Shown piece by piece: positions 38,485 to 48,620 of a DNA stretch of 64,000 bases. The stretch is taken from positions 1 to 64,000 of the forward strand of contig NZ_JABJXT010000011.1 in assembly GCF_013155295.1 (NCBI RefSeq), written 5' to 3'. Both the position numbers and the translations under genes were made by a program. Every line of letters starts with the position of its first letter. The stretch's first letter is position 1. Origin of the DNA: Pseudogemmobacter hezensis (lineage in GTDB: Bacteria; Pseudomonadota; Alphaproteobacteria; Rhodobacterales; Rhodobacteraceae). The notes beneath the pieces are model-generated. The model saw nothing but the letters and a program-made list of their open reading frames with translations, was not told where the DNA came from and did not search any database.

Positions 38485-38555
38485 TAAAACTGCGCCCGTG
38501 ATCGGTCCTTCAGGCAGGGTGAAAATCCAGGGTTGATCAGGCGCAGAGGGCAGGC

Positions 38556-39767
38556 ATGGCAAACGCTGATTATGGCGCTGAGCATCGCGGGCATGCATCG
38601 CAGTCCGCAGCCGGAAACGGTCCCTCGCAGCATTCGCGGGGGGCTGATGACATGGCCGCCCGCCGCTTTGCAGCGCCCCCGGCCTATGGGCGCCAGCCAG
38701 CCGCCCAGGGCTATGCCCAGCCGAACCGCGCGCCGATAAACCCGGCCCCTTTGCCTGCCGCGCCGATGACGCGGGCGCAGCGTATGGTCAATATCGCAGG
38801 CGCTGTCGGTTCTGTGGCGCTGGTCGTCTCGCTTGCCTATTGGGGCTGGGAGCTGGCCGTGCGTGACGTGCGTGGCGTTCCCGTGGTTCGCGCGATGGAA
38901 GGGCCGATGCGCGTCGCGCCCTCTGGTCCCAGTGGGCTGGTGGTCAGCCATCAGGGGCTTGAGGTCAATGATGTCGCGGCGCGTGATGGCGGCAACCGCT
39001 CCGACACGGTGCGTCTTGCCCCTTCGGCCACAGAGCTGACCGCTGAGGATGTGGCCGGCCTGTCTGTTGCCGGGCCTGCCGCGCCTGAACTTGGTGCGCC
39101 GGAACCTGGTGCGCCAGAGACTGCGCTGATGGGCGAGGCGGCTGCCGATACGGCCCCGGTCACGCGCATGTCTGCGGCCGAGGAATCCCCGGCCCCGCTG
39201 GAGGTCGCGCCCGAGGCGCTGGCCCCGGCCACCACGCCAGATACGGCCGCGCCGGTGATCAGCCAGGATGAGGCCGTCGCGCTGGCCCTGGCCGAGGCGC
39301 TTGGCATGGATGATGCGGCTTCGGCCGAGCTGGTGGCCCAGGCCTCCCCGGCCTTGCCTGCGGGCGCAATGGCCACCTCACCGCGCCCGCGCGCGCGCCC
39401 AGGCAGCCTGAGCGTCGCCGCTGCCGGCGGCGCTGCTGCAGCACCTGCCCTGGCCGCGGGCACCGCGGCTGAGGGTGCGGCGGCTGCGACCCAGATTGAT
39501 CCCGCCAGCCTGCAGCCGGGCACCCGCCTTGTGCAATTCGGTGCCTTTGAAAGCGAGGCCGATGCCGTTGCGGAATGGAGCAGGATCGCCGCGAAACTTG
39601 GCCCGCTGATGGGTGGCAAGGCGATGGTGGTGCAATCCGCCGAAAGCAGTGGTCATACCTTCTGGCGGCTGCGTGGCCATGGTTTCGCCAGCGAGGATGA
39701 TGCGCGGCGCTTTTGCTCGGCCGCGGTGGCAGAGCAGATCAACTGTATCCCGGTGACCCAGCGATGA
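38556..39767 (+). CDS. SPOR-domain protein
   Basis: SPOR domains bind denuded glycan strands at division septa. The 403-aa protein has a hydrophilic N-terminus, one membrane segment (IAGAVGSVALVVSLAYWGW, about 80-98), a long Ala/Pro/Glu-rich linker and a C-terminal SPOR domain (VQFGAFESEADAVAEWSR, about 325-400). Its ATGA overlap with nagZ shows co-translation. A role in division-related envelope maintenance is inferred from the domain. Confidence 0.85.
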   Translation: MANADYGAEHRGHASQSAAGNGPSQHSRGADDMAARRFAAPPAYGRQPAAQGYAQPNRAPINPAPLPAAPMTRAQRMVNIAGAVGSVALVVSLAYWGWELAVRDVRGVPVVRAMEGPMRVAPSGPSGLVVSHQGLEVNDVAARDGGNRSDTVRLAPSATELTAEDVAGLSVAGPAAPELGAPEPGAPETALMGEAAADTAPVTRMSAAEESPAPLEVAPEALAPATTPDTAAPVISQDEAVALALAEALGMDDAASAELVAQASPALPAGAMATSPRPRARPGSLSVAAAGGAAAAPALAAGTAAEGAAAATQIDPASLQPGTRLVQFGAFESEADAVAEWSRIAAKLGPLMGGKAMVVQSAESSGHTFWRLRGHGFASEDDARRFCSAAVAEQINCIPVTQR

Positions 39768-40810
39768 GTGGCAGTGACGTATCGGTGCAAGAGGGCGCGG
39801 CAGGGGCTGGCGCGGCGATTTTTGGCACCGCAGGCCCCGAACTTTTGCCGCAAGAGCGGGATTTCTTCCGCGATTACAACCCCTTCGGCTTTATCCTTTT
39901 TGCCCGCAATGTCGAGGATCCGGCGCAGCTTTCCCGCCTGACCGCCGAGCTGCGTGAGGCGGTGGGCCGCGACGCGCCGATCCTGATCGACCAGGAGGGC
40001 GGGCGCGTGCAGCGGATGCGTGCGCCGCACTGGCGTGAATGGCTGCCGCCGCTGGATCTTATCGGCCGTGCGGCAAGCCCCGAGGATGCGGCGCGGCTGA
40101 TGGAGATCATGGCCCGCCTGATCGCATCTGAACTTCGCGCGGTCGGGATCGACGCGAATTGCGCACCTGTTGCCGATGTGGCCCGTGCAGACACCCATCC
40201 TTTCCTGAAAAACCGCTGCTATGGCACCGGGCCAGAGGCGGTGGCGCGGATCGCCCGCGCGGTGGCCGATGGCTATCTGGCCGGCGGCGTGCTGCCGGTG
40301 ATGAAACATATGCCCGGCCACGGGCTTGCCCGCCAGGACACCCATCTGGAGCTGCCGCGCGTCACCACCTCTCGGGCAGAGCTGGCAGAGGTCGATTTCT
40401 GGCCCTTTACCGCGCTGGCCGATCTGCCGATGGCGATGACCGCGCATATTGTTTTCACCGAATATGACCCGCTGCACCCCGCCACCCAAAGTGCGGAAAT
40501 GGTGCGGGTGATCCGCCATGAGATTGGATTCAAAGGTCTTTTGATGACCGATGACCTGAATATGGAGGCGCTTTCGGGCAGCCTGGATCAGCGCACCTCG
40601 GCCTCGATGCAGGCGGGCTGCGATATCGCGCTGCATTGCAAGGGCGATATGCGCCAGATGATCGAGGTGGCCCGCGCCGCAGGGGATATGACCCCGGCCG
40701 CCCGCAGCCGCGCCCTGGCCGCGCTGGCCTGCCGCACCGCACCTGCGCCCGTCGATATCCCCGCCCTCGAGGCAGAGTTTCAGGCTCTGTCCCGGGGATC
40801 TGCCGGATGA
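39764..40810 (+). CDS. nagZ: beta-N-acetylhexosaminidase of glycoside hydrolase family 3
   Basis: NagZ removes N-acetylglucosamine from muropeptides in cell-wall recycling. The 348-aa protein has IDQEGGRVQRM, the KHMPGHG catalytic His loop (about 185) and the nucleophile Asp in MTDDLNMEA (about 263). It starts at ATG 39764, overlapping the stop of the SPOR gene, and overlaps scpA by four bases. The SPOR-nagZ-scpA-scpB order is compact and looks like one operon. Confidence 0.93.
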   Translation: MSGSDVSVQEGAAGAGAAIFGTAGPELLPQERDFFRDYNPFGFILFARNVEDPAQLSRLTAELREAVGRDAPILIDQEGGRVQRMRAPHWREWLPPLDLIGRAASPEDAARLMEIMARLIASELRAVGIDANCAPVADVARADTHPFLKNRCYGTGPEAVARIARAVADGYLAGGVLPVMKHMPGHGLARQDTHLELPRVTTSRAELAEVDFWPFTALADLPMAMTAHIVFTEYDPLHPATQSAEMVRVIRHEIGFKGLLMTDDLNMEALSGSLDQRTSASMQAGCDIALHCKGDMRQMIEVARAAGDMTPAARSRALAALACRTAPAPVDIPALEAEFQALSRGSAG

Positions 40811-41619
40811 ATGACGAAAGACAACTGCCGCTGGCAGATGACTGGACCGCGCCAGAGCGCCTTGACCCGACGGCGCGCCTGGCCGCCGAGGCGCTGATCG
40901 TCGATGTCGATGGTTTTGAAGGCCCGCTTGACCTTTTGCTGACGCTGTCGCGGACGCAGAAGGTGGATCTGCGCCGGATCTCGGTGCTGCGGCTGGCCGA
41001 GCAATATCTTCTGTTCGTGAACAAGGCGGCGAAGCTGCGGATCGAGCTGGCCGCTGATTACCTGGTCATGGCGGCCTGGCTGGCCTTTCTGAAATCGCGC
41101 CTTCTCCTGCCGCCCGAACCCGGCGAGGCGGGGCCTTCCGCTGAAGAGCTGGCCGCTCACCTCGCTTTCCAGCTGGAACGTCTGCAGGCGATGCGCGAGG
41201 CTGCGGCCCGGCTGATGGCCCGCGACCAGAAGGGCCGTGATTTCTTTGTGCGCGGCCAGCCCGAGACGGTCAGCCTGCAGCGTAAGGTCAGCTGGGAGGC
41301 CAATCTGCTGGATCTGATGCGCGCCTATGCCCGCATCCGCACCCGCGATGAGTTCCGCCCCTTCGTCATGGACCGCGAGCATGTTTTCACGATGGAGCAG
41401 GCGCTTGACCGGATGCGCGGCTTGATCGGCTATGTCGGCGAATGGTCGGATCTGTCGGGATTTCTGCCCGAGGGCTGGGATGCAACGCCGATGGCGCGGC
41501 GCTCGGCCACGGCGGCACATTTCGCGGCGGTGCTGGAGATGGCCAAGCGCGGCCAGCTGACGCTGCGCCAGGGCGAGACCTTCGCGCCGATCCAGATCCG
41601 CCGCGCAAGCCCTGAATGA
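40807..41619 (+). CDS. scpA: segregation and condensation protein A
   Basis: ScpA is the kleisin of the SMC-ScpAB complex, which organises and segregates the chromosome. The 270-aa protein has the N-terminal SMC-binding helix region (VDVDGFEGPLDLLLTLSR, about 30-50) and the C-terminal winged helix. ATG 40807 overlaps the nagZ stop. The smc gene is not in the window. Confidence 0.93.
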   Translation: MNDERQLPLADDWTAPERLDPTARLAAEALIVDVDGFEGPLDLLLTLSRTQKVDLRRISVLRLAEQYLLFVNKAAKLRIELAADYLVMAAWLAFLKSRLLLPPEPGEAGPSAEELAAHLAFQLERLQAMREAAARLMARDQKGRDFFVRGQPETVSLQRKVSWEANLLDLMRAYARIRTRDEFRPFVMDREHVFTMEQALDRMRGLIGYVGEWSDLSGFLPEGWDATPMARRSATAAHFAAVLEMAKRGQLTLRQGETFAPIQIRRASPE

Positions 41620-41632
41620 GACCAGAGTTGAG

Positions 41633-42274
41633 ATGAGCCGAGAGCCCGAAGAACAAAGCCTGTTCGACGCGCCGCCCATGGGCGAGCAAGAGCGTATGGT
41701 CGAGGCGATGCTGTTTGCCTCGGTCGAGCCGATGACGGTGGCAGAGCTGACCAAACGCATGCCGCATGGCTGCGACCCCGCCGAGGCGCTGGCTTACCTG
41801 CGCAAACGCTATGAGGGGCGCGGCGTGCATCTGGTGCGGGTGGGCGATGCCTGGGCCTTTCGCACCGCGGGCGATCTGGGCCATCTGATGGTGCGCGAAT
41901 CGGTCGAAAGCCGCAAACTGTCACGCGCGGCGATCGAGACGCTGGCGATCATCTCTTATCACCAGCCGGTGACGCGGGCAGAAATTGAGGAAATCCGGGG
42001 TGTTGCGGTTTCCCGTGGCACCATCGACCAGCTGATGGAGATGGAGTGGATCCGCTTTGGCCGCCGCCGGATGACGCCGGGAAGGCCAACGACCTTCGTG
42101 GTCACGGAAGAGTTTCTTGACCATTTCGGCTTAGAATCGGCACGTGATCTGCCGGGGCTGAAAGAGCTGCGCCAGGCGGGACTGCTGGAAAGCCGTCCGA
42201 TGCCGGGCCAGGATGCGCCGCGTGACGATGAGGATGAGGCCCAAAGCGGCCAGAGCGAATTGTTCGAGGATTGA
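41633..42274 (+). CDS. scpB: segregation and condensation protein B
   Basis: ScpB dimerises and binds ScpA. The 213-aa protein has two winged-helix domains (EAMLFASVEPMTVAEL, and IETLAIISYHQPVTRAEIEEIRG at about 100). The acidic C-terminal tail (DEDEAQSGQSELFED) is normal for the family. It follows scpA by 13 bp. Confidence 0.93.
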   Translation: MSREPEEQSLFDAPPMGEQERMVEAMLFASVEPMTVAELTKRMPHGCDPAEALAYLRKRYEGRGVHLVRVGDAWAFRTAGDLGHLMVRESVESRKLSRAAIETLAIISYHQPVTRAEIEEIRGVAVSRGTIDQLMEMEWIRFGRRRMTPGRPTTFVVTEEFLDHFGLESARDLPGLKELRQAGLLESRPMPGQDAPRDDEDEAQSGQSELFED

Positions 42275-42284
42275 GGGGAACAGG

Positions 42285-42491
42285 ATGGACCTGAACCGTC
42301 TGATTCAGATGCTGATGCGGATGTTCTTGCAAAAAGCGGTGAACAAAGGCGTGCGCAGCGCGGCTGACTATGCGGCGCGTCGTGGCAAAACCCCGGCCGA
42401 GATGACCCCCGAAGAGCGCGAGCAGGAAAGACGCGCCAAAGACCTGGCGGATAAGGCCAAAAAACTGTCACGGCTGGGCCGCCGTCTCTGA
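42285..42491 (+). CDS. small hypothetical protein after scpB
   Basis: A 68-aa basic protein starts 10 bp after scpB with GGGGAACAGG upstream. Residues 1-35 form a short amphipathic helix region (LNRLIQMLMRMFLQKAVNKG), and the rest is a charged Lys/Arg/Glu helix. It has no recognised domain. Tight linkage to scpB makes it likely to be translated and possibly functionally linked to chromosome organisation, which is inference. Confidence 0.6.
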   Translation: MDLNRLIQMLMRMFLQKAVNKGVRSAADYAARRGKTPAEMTPEEREQERRAKDLADKAKKLSRLGRRL

Positions 42492-42533
42492 GACGGCAGC
42501 AGCTGACGTAATTATTGGCGCACCTGCCAGATT

Positions 42534-43634
42534 TCAGCGAAACTGCTTGGCCAGTTTCAGCCCCTGGCCCTGATAATTCGATTTCAGATCGGCGCCATAG
42601 ATGCGCTCGGGCAGGGCGGCCATACGCTCATAAACCAGACGCCCGACCACCTGGCCATGTTCCAGCACGAAGGGGGCCTCATGGCAGCGCACCTCAAGCA
42701 CCCCGCGAGAGCCGTGCCCCCCCGCCGCGTCATGGCCAAAGCCGGGGTCAAAGAACCCGGCGTAATGTACGCGGAACTCGCCCACCATCGCCAGATAGGG
42801 GGCCATTTCGGCAGCATGATCGGGGGGAATGGTGACCGCCTCACGCGAGACCAGAATGTAGAAGGCACCAGGGTCCAGGATGATCCGCCCGTCGTCGCTG
42901 TGCACCTCTTCCCAGAAGTCACGCGCCGGGTAATGTGCGATCCGATCCAGGTCGATCACCCCGGTATGGGGCTTGGCGCGGTAGCCAACCAGCGTGCCGC
43001 TGGCCGGGCGCAGGTCGACCGAAAAGCCCAGGCCCTCGGATATCACGGGCGTGCCATCGACCAGCGGGGTTCTGTGGTGCAGGCTGGTCAGATCGCTGTC
43101 TGAAAGCGCCGCCTGGCCTGCGCGAAAGCGGATCTGGTTCAGCCGCTGTCCGGCGCGGACCAGGACTGAGAAGGAACGCGGGCAGACCTCGGCGTAAAGC
43201 GGGCCGTGATAGCCCTCGGGGATACGGTCAAACTCGGTGCCGCCATCGGTGATGGTGCGGGTCAGCAGATCCAGCCGCCCGGTCGAGCTTTTGGCATTGG
43301 CGACGGCGGTGATTCCCTGGGGAAGGGCCAGCGTCTCGGCCAGTTCGATCACATAGACGCAGCCCTTTTCCAGCACGGCGCCTTCGGTCAGGTCAACGCG
43401 GTGCATGGCAAATTCAGCGATACGCCCCGCCACGTCGCGGCCCTTCCCGGCCAGAAACGAGGCCCGGACCCGCCAGGCGGTGGTGCCAAGTCGAAGATCC
43501 AGGCTGGCGGGCTGGATCTGAGGATCTGTGATCTGGGGGGCTGCGGAAATCGCACCGCGGCCGATCAGACTGCGGATCGCATGATCGGGCAGGACGCCCG
43601 TGTCAGGGGTGGGGCGGTTGATGTCTTGTGCCAT
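42534..43634 (-). CDS. dcd: 2'-deoxycytidine 5'-triphosphate deaminase
   Basis: The enzyme deaminates dCTP to dUTP and so feeds thymidylate synthesis. The 366-aa protein is about twice the length of the short E. coli Dcd and resembles the long bacterial family with two dUTPase-fold repeats. ANAKSSTGRLDLLTR (about 115) holds the catalytic Ser/Arg/Glu region. The second half has a similar FGHDAAGGHGSRGVLE segment. The start is ATG at 43634. The tRNA-Pro gene lies upstream. Confidence 0.88.
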   Translation of the reverse strand: MAQDINRPTPDTGVLPDHAIRSLIGRGAISAAPQITDPQIQPASLDLRLGTTAWRVRASFLAGKGRDVAGRIAEFAMHRVDLTEGAVLEKGCVYVIELAETLALPQGITAVANAKSSTGRLDLLTRTITDGGTEFDRIPEGYHGPLYAEVCPRSFSVLVRAGQRLNQIRFRAGQAALSDSDLTSLHHRTPLVDGTPVISEGLGFSVDLRPASGTLVGYRAKPHTGVIDLDRIAHYPARDFWEEVHSDDGRIILDPGAFYILVSREAVTIPPDHAAEMAPYLAMVGEFRVHYAGFFDPGFGHDAAGGHGSRGVLEVRCHEAPFVLEHGQVVGRLVYERMAALPERIYGADLKSNYQGQGLKLAKQFR

Positions 43635-43750
43635 GCTTGCCTCCTGTGGGTGCGCCTGATTGGGCCGTGGCTGCGCGAGGGTTCGCCAGGGCACTGACAT
43701 TACAAATGAAAACCGCCCGCGCTGCGAAAAGCAGGCGAGCGGTTTTTCGA

Positions 43751-43829
43751 TGGTCGGGCCGGTGAGATTCGAACTCACGACCTCCCGCCCCCCAGACGGA
43801 CGCGCTAAACCAGGCTGCGCTACGGCCCG
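43751..43829 (-). tRNA. tRNA-Pro (anticodon GGG)
   Basis: All arms fold. The acceptor stem CGGGCCG pairs with CGGCCCG, the D stem is GCGC/GCGC, the anticodon stem is TCCGT/GCGGG, and the T arm is GTGAG TTCGAAT CTCAC. The anticodon loop CTGGGGG reads GGG, so it decodes CCC/CCU proline codons. The 3' CCA is encoded. Confidence 0.95.
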
Positions 43830-43976
43830 ACACTGAGCGTCTGAATAACGATTTCCCGGGCGGGTTCAAGCATAAAGCGGCAGGTTTTGACGGGAATTTC
43901 ATCACCGAGCTTTGGCATTGGTTTCGGGCAGGCGGCAAAGGACCAAAAAGCCCTGAGGATTTGGCCTGATCCGGCG

Positions 43977-45431
43977 TTAACGGGCGGATTTTTCCGCAAG
44001 TTCAAGCCGTTCGCGCAGCGCGGCGATGCGGCCGGCCAGTGGGTAAAGCCTGTCGCGCTGCGCGGTCAGGGCGCCTTTGGGCAGGGCACGCAGCCTTGCC
44101 GCCAGGCTGTGACGGGGCAGGGTGGCCTCGGTCTGCAGCCCTGCCGCCAGGGCCCCTGGTGAGACAGGCTCGGATGTCACTGGCCCTGACGTCATTGGCT
44201 CGGATGTCACTGGCCCTGACGTCATTGGCTCGGGCGTCACTGGCTCTGGCGTGATTGGCTCTGACGGGGCCATATCTGCCGGGGCAGCTGCAGGCGGGAA
44301 GGGGGTAATGGTGGCGCTGACGGGCGCGGCTTCGTCCTCGTCGTCAATGTCAAAGACGAAGGGGGCCTCGTCATGATGATCAAGGTGGCTGTTGTCTGTG
44401 AAGGCGCGATTGTCAGCCTGCTCTGCCAGACTGTTCTCTGCCAGACTGTGCTCGGCGAGATCATGATTCTCTGCGGCCTGTCTGGCTGCGATGCGGTAGG
44501 TTTCAGCCGGATCACCCTGAGGCGGCTGATCTGAGGCCTGCTTTGGCCTGGCATCATCAGGAACAGAATCACCTGATACAGAATCATCTGTCCGGCTGTC
44601 ATCTGCCCCGGTGTCTGAGGCGAAACCCGGGAAACTGATCTGGCGGGGGTCTTCGGCGGGCAAAGAACTGTCTTTCCGGAAGAGGTCTTTGGCCCCTGCA
44701 CGTGGAGCCAGAGAGGGATGGGCCAGAGAGGGGGCGGCCAGAGAGGGGCCGGCCAGAGAGGGGCCGGCCAGAGCGGGAGGGACCGGAGAGGGCGCGTCAG
44801 AGGGCAGGAAAAAATCTGCCAGCAGGTCCAGAGGCGCCTCGGTCTGGCTTTCCAGCGGGAAGGCGATCACCTCTGCGCTTTGCCCGCCTTTGGGCAGAGC
44901 ACCCGGCTTCACCCCGCCCGCACTGACGGAAGCATGATCTGTATCTGCTTCGGGCCCGGAATGAGAGGCGGCAGTATCCGTCAGCGATTCCGGCTGTTCG
45001 TCCATCTGATTGGGGGCTGGCTGAATGGCCTCCGGGTCTGCCTCCGGGTCTGCTTCCTGACGGCCTTCCGCAGAGGGAGCACGCGGCGCAAGTCGGGTGA
45101 CCTCTGCCGCCGCTGGCGGACTGGTCATTGCCGAGATCAGCGCCTCTTCTTCCGGCGAGATCTCATCGCTCAGGCCTGCGACATGGCGCACGCCCTGTTC
45201 GCGCAACACCTTTTGCACGCCGCGAATGGTCATGCCTTCTTCGTGCAAAAGCCGCTTGATCCCGATCAGCAGCGCAAGATCCGAGGGGCGATAATAACGC
45301 CGCCCACCCGCCCGTTTGACCGGGCGGATCTGCGGGAACCGCGTCTCCCAGAAGCGCAGTACATGGGCCGGGGTGTCCAGCGCCTCGGCGACTTCCGAGA
45401 TGGTGCGGAAGGCGTCGGGTGATTTGTCCAT
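43977..45431 (-). CDS. MerR-family transcriptional regulator with long low-complexity C-terminus
   Basis: The 484-aa protein has an N-terminal MerR HTH domain ([20 protein letters not shown], about 10-30, with [14 protein letters not shown]), about 80 residues in all. The rest is a Pro/Glu/Ser-rich region with two tandem-repeat tracts, at about 225-245 (PSLAG-type pentads) and 390-425 ([10 protein letters not shown] units), and ends with a helical tail. No ligand domain is recognisable. It follows ihfA in the conserved rpmF-plsX-fabH-ihfA-merR order. Confidence 0.87.
   Translation of the reverse strand: MDKSPDAFRTISEVAEALDTPAHVLRFWETRFPQIRPVKRAGGRRYYRPSDLALLIGIKRLLHEEGMTIRGVQKVLREQGVRHVAGLSDEISPEEEALISAMTSPPAAAEVTRLAPRAPSAEGRQEADPEADPEAIQPAPNQMDEQPESLTDTAASHSGPEADTDHASVSAGGVKPGALPKGGQSAEVIAFPLESQTEAPLDLLADFFLPSDAPSPVPPALAGPSLAGPSLAAPSLAHPSLAPRAGAKDLFRKDSSLPAEDPRQISFPGFASDTGADDSRTDDSVSGDSVPDDARPKQASDQPPQGDPAETYRIAARQAAENHDLAEHSLAENSLAEQADNRAFTDNSHLDHHDEAPFVFDIDDEDEAAPVSATITPFPPAAAPADMAPSEPITPEPVTPEPMTSGPVTSEPMTSGPVTSEPVSPGALAAGLQTEATLPRHSLAARLRALPKGALTAQRDRLYPLAGRIAALRERLELAEKSAR
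44168..44275 (-). repeat. in-frame 30-bp tandem repeat within the merR gene
   Basis: The stretch is built from a 30-bp unit (CTCGGATGTCACTGGCCCTG plus ACGTCATTGG), present twice exactly and then in degenerate 15-bp half-units. It encodes alternating [10 protein letters not shown]-like decapeptides. Confidence 0.8.
44706..44790 (-). repeat. in-frame 15-bp tandem repeat within the merR gene
   Basis: About five copies of a 15-bp unit (GGCCAGAGAGGGGCC and variants) run through this part of the gene. They encode [15 protein letters not shown] pentapeptides. Copy number is likely to vary between strains. Confidence 0.8.
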
Positions 45432-45520
45432 TTGCTGCCCTGCCTGGCCTTTGGCTGACGCCGCCCCTGGCTGATGCCCGAGGCGGCCTGGCCGTGGCTT
45501 ACCTGTGGTTTGCCTGCGGC

Positions 45521-45823
45521 TTACTGGCCTGCGCCAGCCGCCACACGATCTTTCATCAGATGCGAAGGCCGGAAGGTCAGCACCCGACGCGGCGAGATCG
45601 GAACCTCATCGCCGGTTTTCGGATTGCGCCCGACCCGGGCCGATTTCGCCCTGACCGAGAAGGTGCCGAAGGATGAGATCTTGACCGTCTCACCCGCGAC
45701 CAGCGCGTCAGAGATGTGCTGAAGCACGGCTTCAACCAGATCGGCGGATTCATTGCGGCTAAGGCCAACCTCGCGGAAAACCGCTTCGGTCAGATCCATA
45801 CGCGTCAGTGTCTTTTCACTCAT
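45521..45823 (-). CDS. ihfA: integration host factor alpha subunit
   Basis: IHF-alpha forms a heterodimer with IHF-beta and bends DNA. The 100-aa protein shows the standard HU/IHF fold: [16 protein letters not shown] at the N-terminus, [20 protein letters not shown] and the beta-arm [11 protein letters not shown]. The C-terminus has a short extra tail. It lies between fabH and the merR-type gene. Confidence 0.94.
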   Translation of the reverse strand: MSEKTLTRMDLTEAVFREVGLSRNESADLVEAVLQHISDALVAGETVKISSFGTFSVRAKSARVGRNPKTGDEVPISPRRVLTFRPSHLMKDRVAAGAGQ

Positions 45824-45930
45824 AGGTCCAATGTCCCCCCCGGGGTTACCGGCAAAGGATGGCTGGTTCGGAATTGCTTTGTCAATATCAAAGGCTTGGA
45901 CAGTGTGGTTCAGGCGCGGTTTGGCCGATT

Positions 45931-46902
45931 TTACCAGCGCAGAACCACCGAGCCCCAGGCCAGACCGCCGCCGATCGCCTCGGCAACCAGCAGATCACCC
46001 TCTTTGATCTGCCCGCGTGCCCGCCCGACCGACATGGCCAGGGGAATCGATGCAGCCGAGGTATTGCCGTGATCCTGCACGGTGACGACCACCCGCTCCA
46101 TCGGCACTTTCATCCGTTTCGCGGTTGATTCGATGATGCGGATATTGGCCTGATGCGGCACGATCCAGTCGACATCCTCGCCCGTCAGCCCCAGCTTATC
46201 CAGCGAGGCATGCGCGGTTTCGGCCAGCTTCTCGACCGCGTGGCGGAAGACCTCTTTGCCTTCCATTCGCAGGTGGCCGGTGGTGCCGGTCGAGGTGCCG
46301 CCATCGACATAAAGCAGATCGCGGAAACGCCCATCCGAGTTCAGATCGGTCGCCAGAATGCCGCGATCCGAGGCGTCGCCCTTGCCCTCAACCGCCTCAA
46401 GCACCAGCGCGCCAGCGCCATCGCCAAAAAGCACGCAGGTCGAGCGGTCGGTCCAGTCCATCAGGCGCGAAAATGTCTCGGCCCCGATCACCAGCGCCCG
46501 TTTGGCCTGGCCGGAAACGATCAGCGCATTGGCATTTGAAAGAGCGAAAACAAAGCCCGCGCAGACCGCCTGCACGTCAAAGGCAAAGCCCTTGACCATG
46601 CCCAGCCGCGCCTGGACCATGGTGGCCACAGAGGGGAAGGTCAGATCCGGGGTCGAGGTCGCAACCACAATCGCGTCGATCTGGTCGACCGTCATTCCGG
46701 CATTGGCCAGCGCGGCCTCGGCGGCTTTGCAGGCCAGATCCGAGGTCATCTCGCCTTCGGCGGCGAAATGGCGGCGCTCGATGCCCGAGCGTGAGCGGAT
46801 CCATTCATCCGAGGTGTCGACCAGGGTTTCGAACTCGGAATTTGGCACCACCCGCTCTGGCAGATAATGCCCGACGCCCCTGACAACCGCGCGCAAAGTC
46901 AT
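45931..46902 (-). CDS. fabH: 3-oxoacyl-[ACP] synthase III
   Basis: FabH starts fatty-acid synthesis by condensing acetyl-CoA with malonyl-ACP. The 323-aa protein has the catalytic Cys in AVCAGFVF (about 112), His in VPHQANIRI (about 248) and Asn in [10 protein letters not shown] (about 278). Its start overlaps the end of plsX by four bases. It belongs to the minus-strand operon rpmF-plsX-fabH-ihfA. Confidence 0.95.
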   Translation of the reverse strand: MTLRAVVRGVGHYLPERVVPNSEFETLVDTSDEWIRSRSGIERRHFAAEGEMTSDLACKAAEAALANAGMTVDQIDAIVVATSTPDLTFPSVATMVQARLGMVKGFAFDVQAVCAGFVFALSNANALIVSGQAKRALVIGAETFSRLMDWTDRSTCVLFGDGAGALVLEAVEGKGDASDRGILATDLNSDGRFRDLLYVDGGTSTGTTGHLRMEGKEVFRHAVEKLAETAHASLDKLGLTGEDVDWIVPHQANIRIIESTAKRMKVPMERVVVTVQDHGNTSAASIPLAMSVGRARGQIKEGDLLVAEAIGGGLAWGSVVLRW

Positions 46903-48104
46903 ACGGAAGTTCCGCTCCCTGTTCCGGGGGGGGGCGTCTGTGCCACCTCTCCCACCGGGGGCACAGCTGCCCCCGTTCCTTCAGACCCGCCATCCTGCCG
47001 CGCCATGTCGACAGATGCAAGCCGGGCCGCGATCCGTTCGGTCAGCCCGCTTTGCGCCAGACGACGGGCAAGGCCAATGGCCGCCGAAATCCCGGTTTCA
47101 TCCGAGCCGCCATGCGATTTGACGACGGTGCCCTTCAGCCCCAGGAAAACCCCGCCATTCACACGGCGCGGGTCAATATTCTTCTGAAACCGCTTCAGCG
47201 AGCGCATCGCCAGCAAAGCGGCGAGTTTGGCAAAGAAGCCGGCGGTAAAGGCCTCACGCAGCCGCTCGACCACCAGTTTCGCGGTGCCTTCGCCGGTTTT
47301 CAGCGCCACATTGCCGGTGAATCCATCGGTGACGATCACATCGGCGCGGGCGCCGGGGATGTCATTGCCTTCGACAAAACCGACATGGCTGAACCCGCCA
47401 GATGCAGCGTTCAGGGCCAAAAGCTCATTGGCCTCTTTCAGCTCGGCCCGGCCCTTGTGCTCTTCCGTGCCCACATTCAGCAGGCCGACACGCGGGCGCG
47501 GGATCGACAGCCCCAGCGAGGCATAGGCCGCGCCCATCACCGCATATTGCAACAGATCACCGGGGTCGGCTTTGATATCGGCGCCCACATCCAGCATGAC
47601 ATTGAAGCCACCAGGATTGCGCGAGGGCCAGAGGCAGGCAATGGCGGGCCGGTTGATTCCCGGCAGCTTGCGCAGGCGGATCATCGAGACCGCCATCAGC
47701 GCCCCGGTATTGCCGCATGAAACCGCCGCCGCCGCCTCGCCGTTGCGGACGCAGTCGATCGCCGCCCACATCGAGGTGTTCTGGCCATGGCGCATCACAT
47801 GGGCGGGCTTGTCTTCCATCGTCACCACCTCTGCGGCATGACGAATCTCAACCCGGTCTTTCAGATCCGGGTTGCGGGTGATCTCACGCTCGGTCAGCGG
47901 GCGCAGCTGCGCCTCATCGCCGTGCAGGATCACTGAAAGGTCAGGATTGCGGGCCAGAGCGTCAACAAGCCCGGCGACAAAAGCCACCGGGCCGCGATCT
48001 CCACCCATCGCATCAGCGGATATGATAATCCGCCCGGCTGCGCCGGATTTGGAAGCGCCAGAGGCGGTGGTGCCAGAGGCAGAGGTGTCTGTCACGCTCT
48101 TCAT
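46899..48104 (-). CDS. plsX: phosphate acyltransferase PlsX
   Basis: PlsX converts acyl-ACP to acyl-phosphate for phospholipid synthesis. The 401-aa protein has the family start SADAMGGDRGP, here after about 27 extra N-terminal residues, then GNTGALMA, NVGTEEHKG and VTDGFTGNVALKTGEG. The C-terminus has a low-complexity Gly/Pro tail. The frame starts 27 bp after rpmF. If the true start is nearer MGGDRG the N-terminal extension is not translated. Confidence 0.92.
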   Translation of the reverse strand: MKSVTDTSASGTTASGASKSGAAGRIIISADAMGGDRGPVAFVAGLVDALARNPDLSVILHGDEAQLRPLTEREITRNPDLKDRVEIRHAAEVVTMEDKPAHVMRHGQNTSMWAAIDCVRNGEAAAAVSCGNTGALMAVSMIRLRKLPGINRPAIACLWPSRNPGGFNVMLDVGADIKADPGDLLQYAVMGAAYASLGLSIPRPRVGLLNVGTEEHKGRAELKEANELLALNAASGGFSHVGFVEGNDIPGARADVIVTDGFTGNVALKTGEGTAKLVVERLREAFTAGFFAKLAALLAMRSLKRFQKNIDPRRVNGGVFLGLKGTVVKSHGGSDETGISAAIGLARRLAQSGLTERIAARLASVDMARQDGGSEGTGAAVPPVGEVAQTPPPGTGSGTSV

Positions 48105-48131
48105 TCCCGGGCGCCGCCGCCAGATACAGGC

Positions 48132-48338
48132 TTATGCTGCGTCTTCGTCGATATCGACTTCGCGGGCCACTGCCACGACTTCTTTCGAATCGTAGTGACC
48201 GCAGGACGGGCAAACATGGTGCGGGCGCTTCAGCTCGCCGCAGTTGTTGCACTCATTGGGATTCGCAGCCGACAGCGCGTCATGTGCACGGCGCATGTTG
48301 CGGCGGGATTTGGTAACTCGGTTCTGAGGGACGGCCAT
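48132..48338 (-). CDS. rpmF: 50S ribosomal protein L32
   Basis: The 68-aa protein starts [20 protein letters not shown], as L32 does. It has a zinc ribbon [18 protein letters not shown] with four cysteines. The start at 48338 is chosen over the longer frame. It lies between yceD and plsX in the conserved order. Confidence 0.95.
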   Translation of the reverse strand: MAVPQNRVTKSRRNMRRAHDALSAANPNECNNCGELKRPHHVCPSCGHYDSKEVVAVAREVDIDEDAA

Positions 48339-48620
48339 GTCACAACCTCGGGGCTTGGCTAGCGGGGACAAGCCCCTGATTTCTATGGGATCTTCTGCAG
48401 GCAGCAGACCCGGCTTTTTCTGCGCTTCAGCTCTGGCCCTCTCTCTTTTGTCAAAGGATCAGCAGATCCGATGCCAACAGAAAACCACTGCTGTTTCACA
48501 GCTTGAATGAGGCGCGGAAAATACTCGCTTTCGGCAAAGGTTCAAGCCCTAATCCGCTGCGTGTATTTCTGCGCCCTTGCAGACGCTTTCCGGGCCGGAT
48601 TTCTCCGGTCCGGGCAGGTC

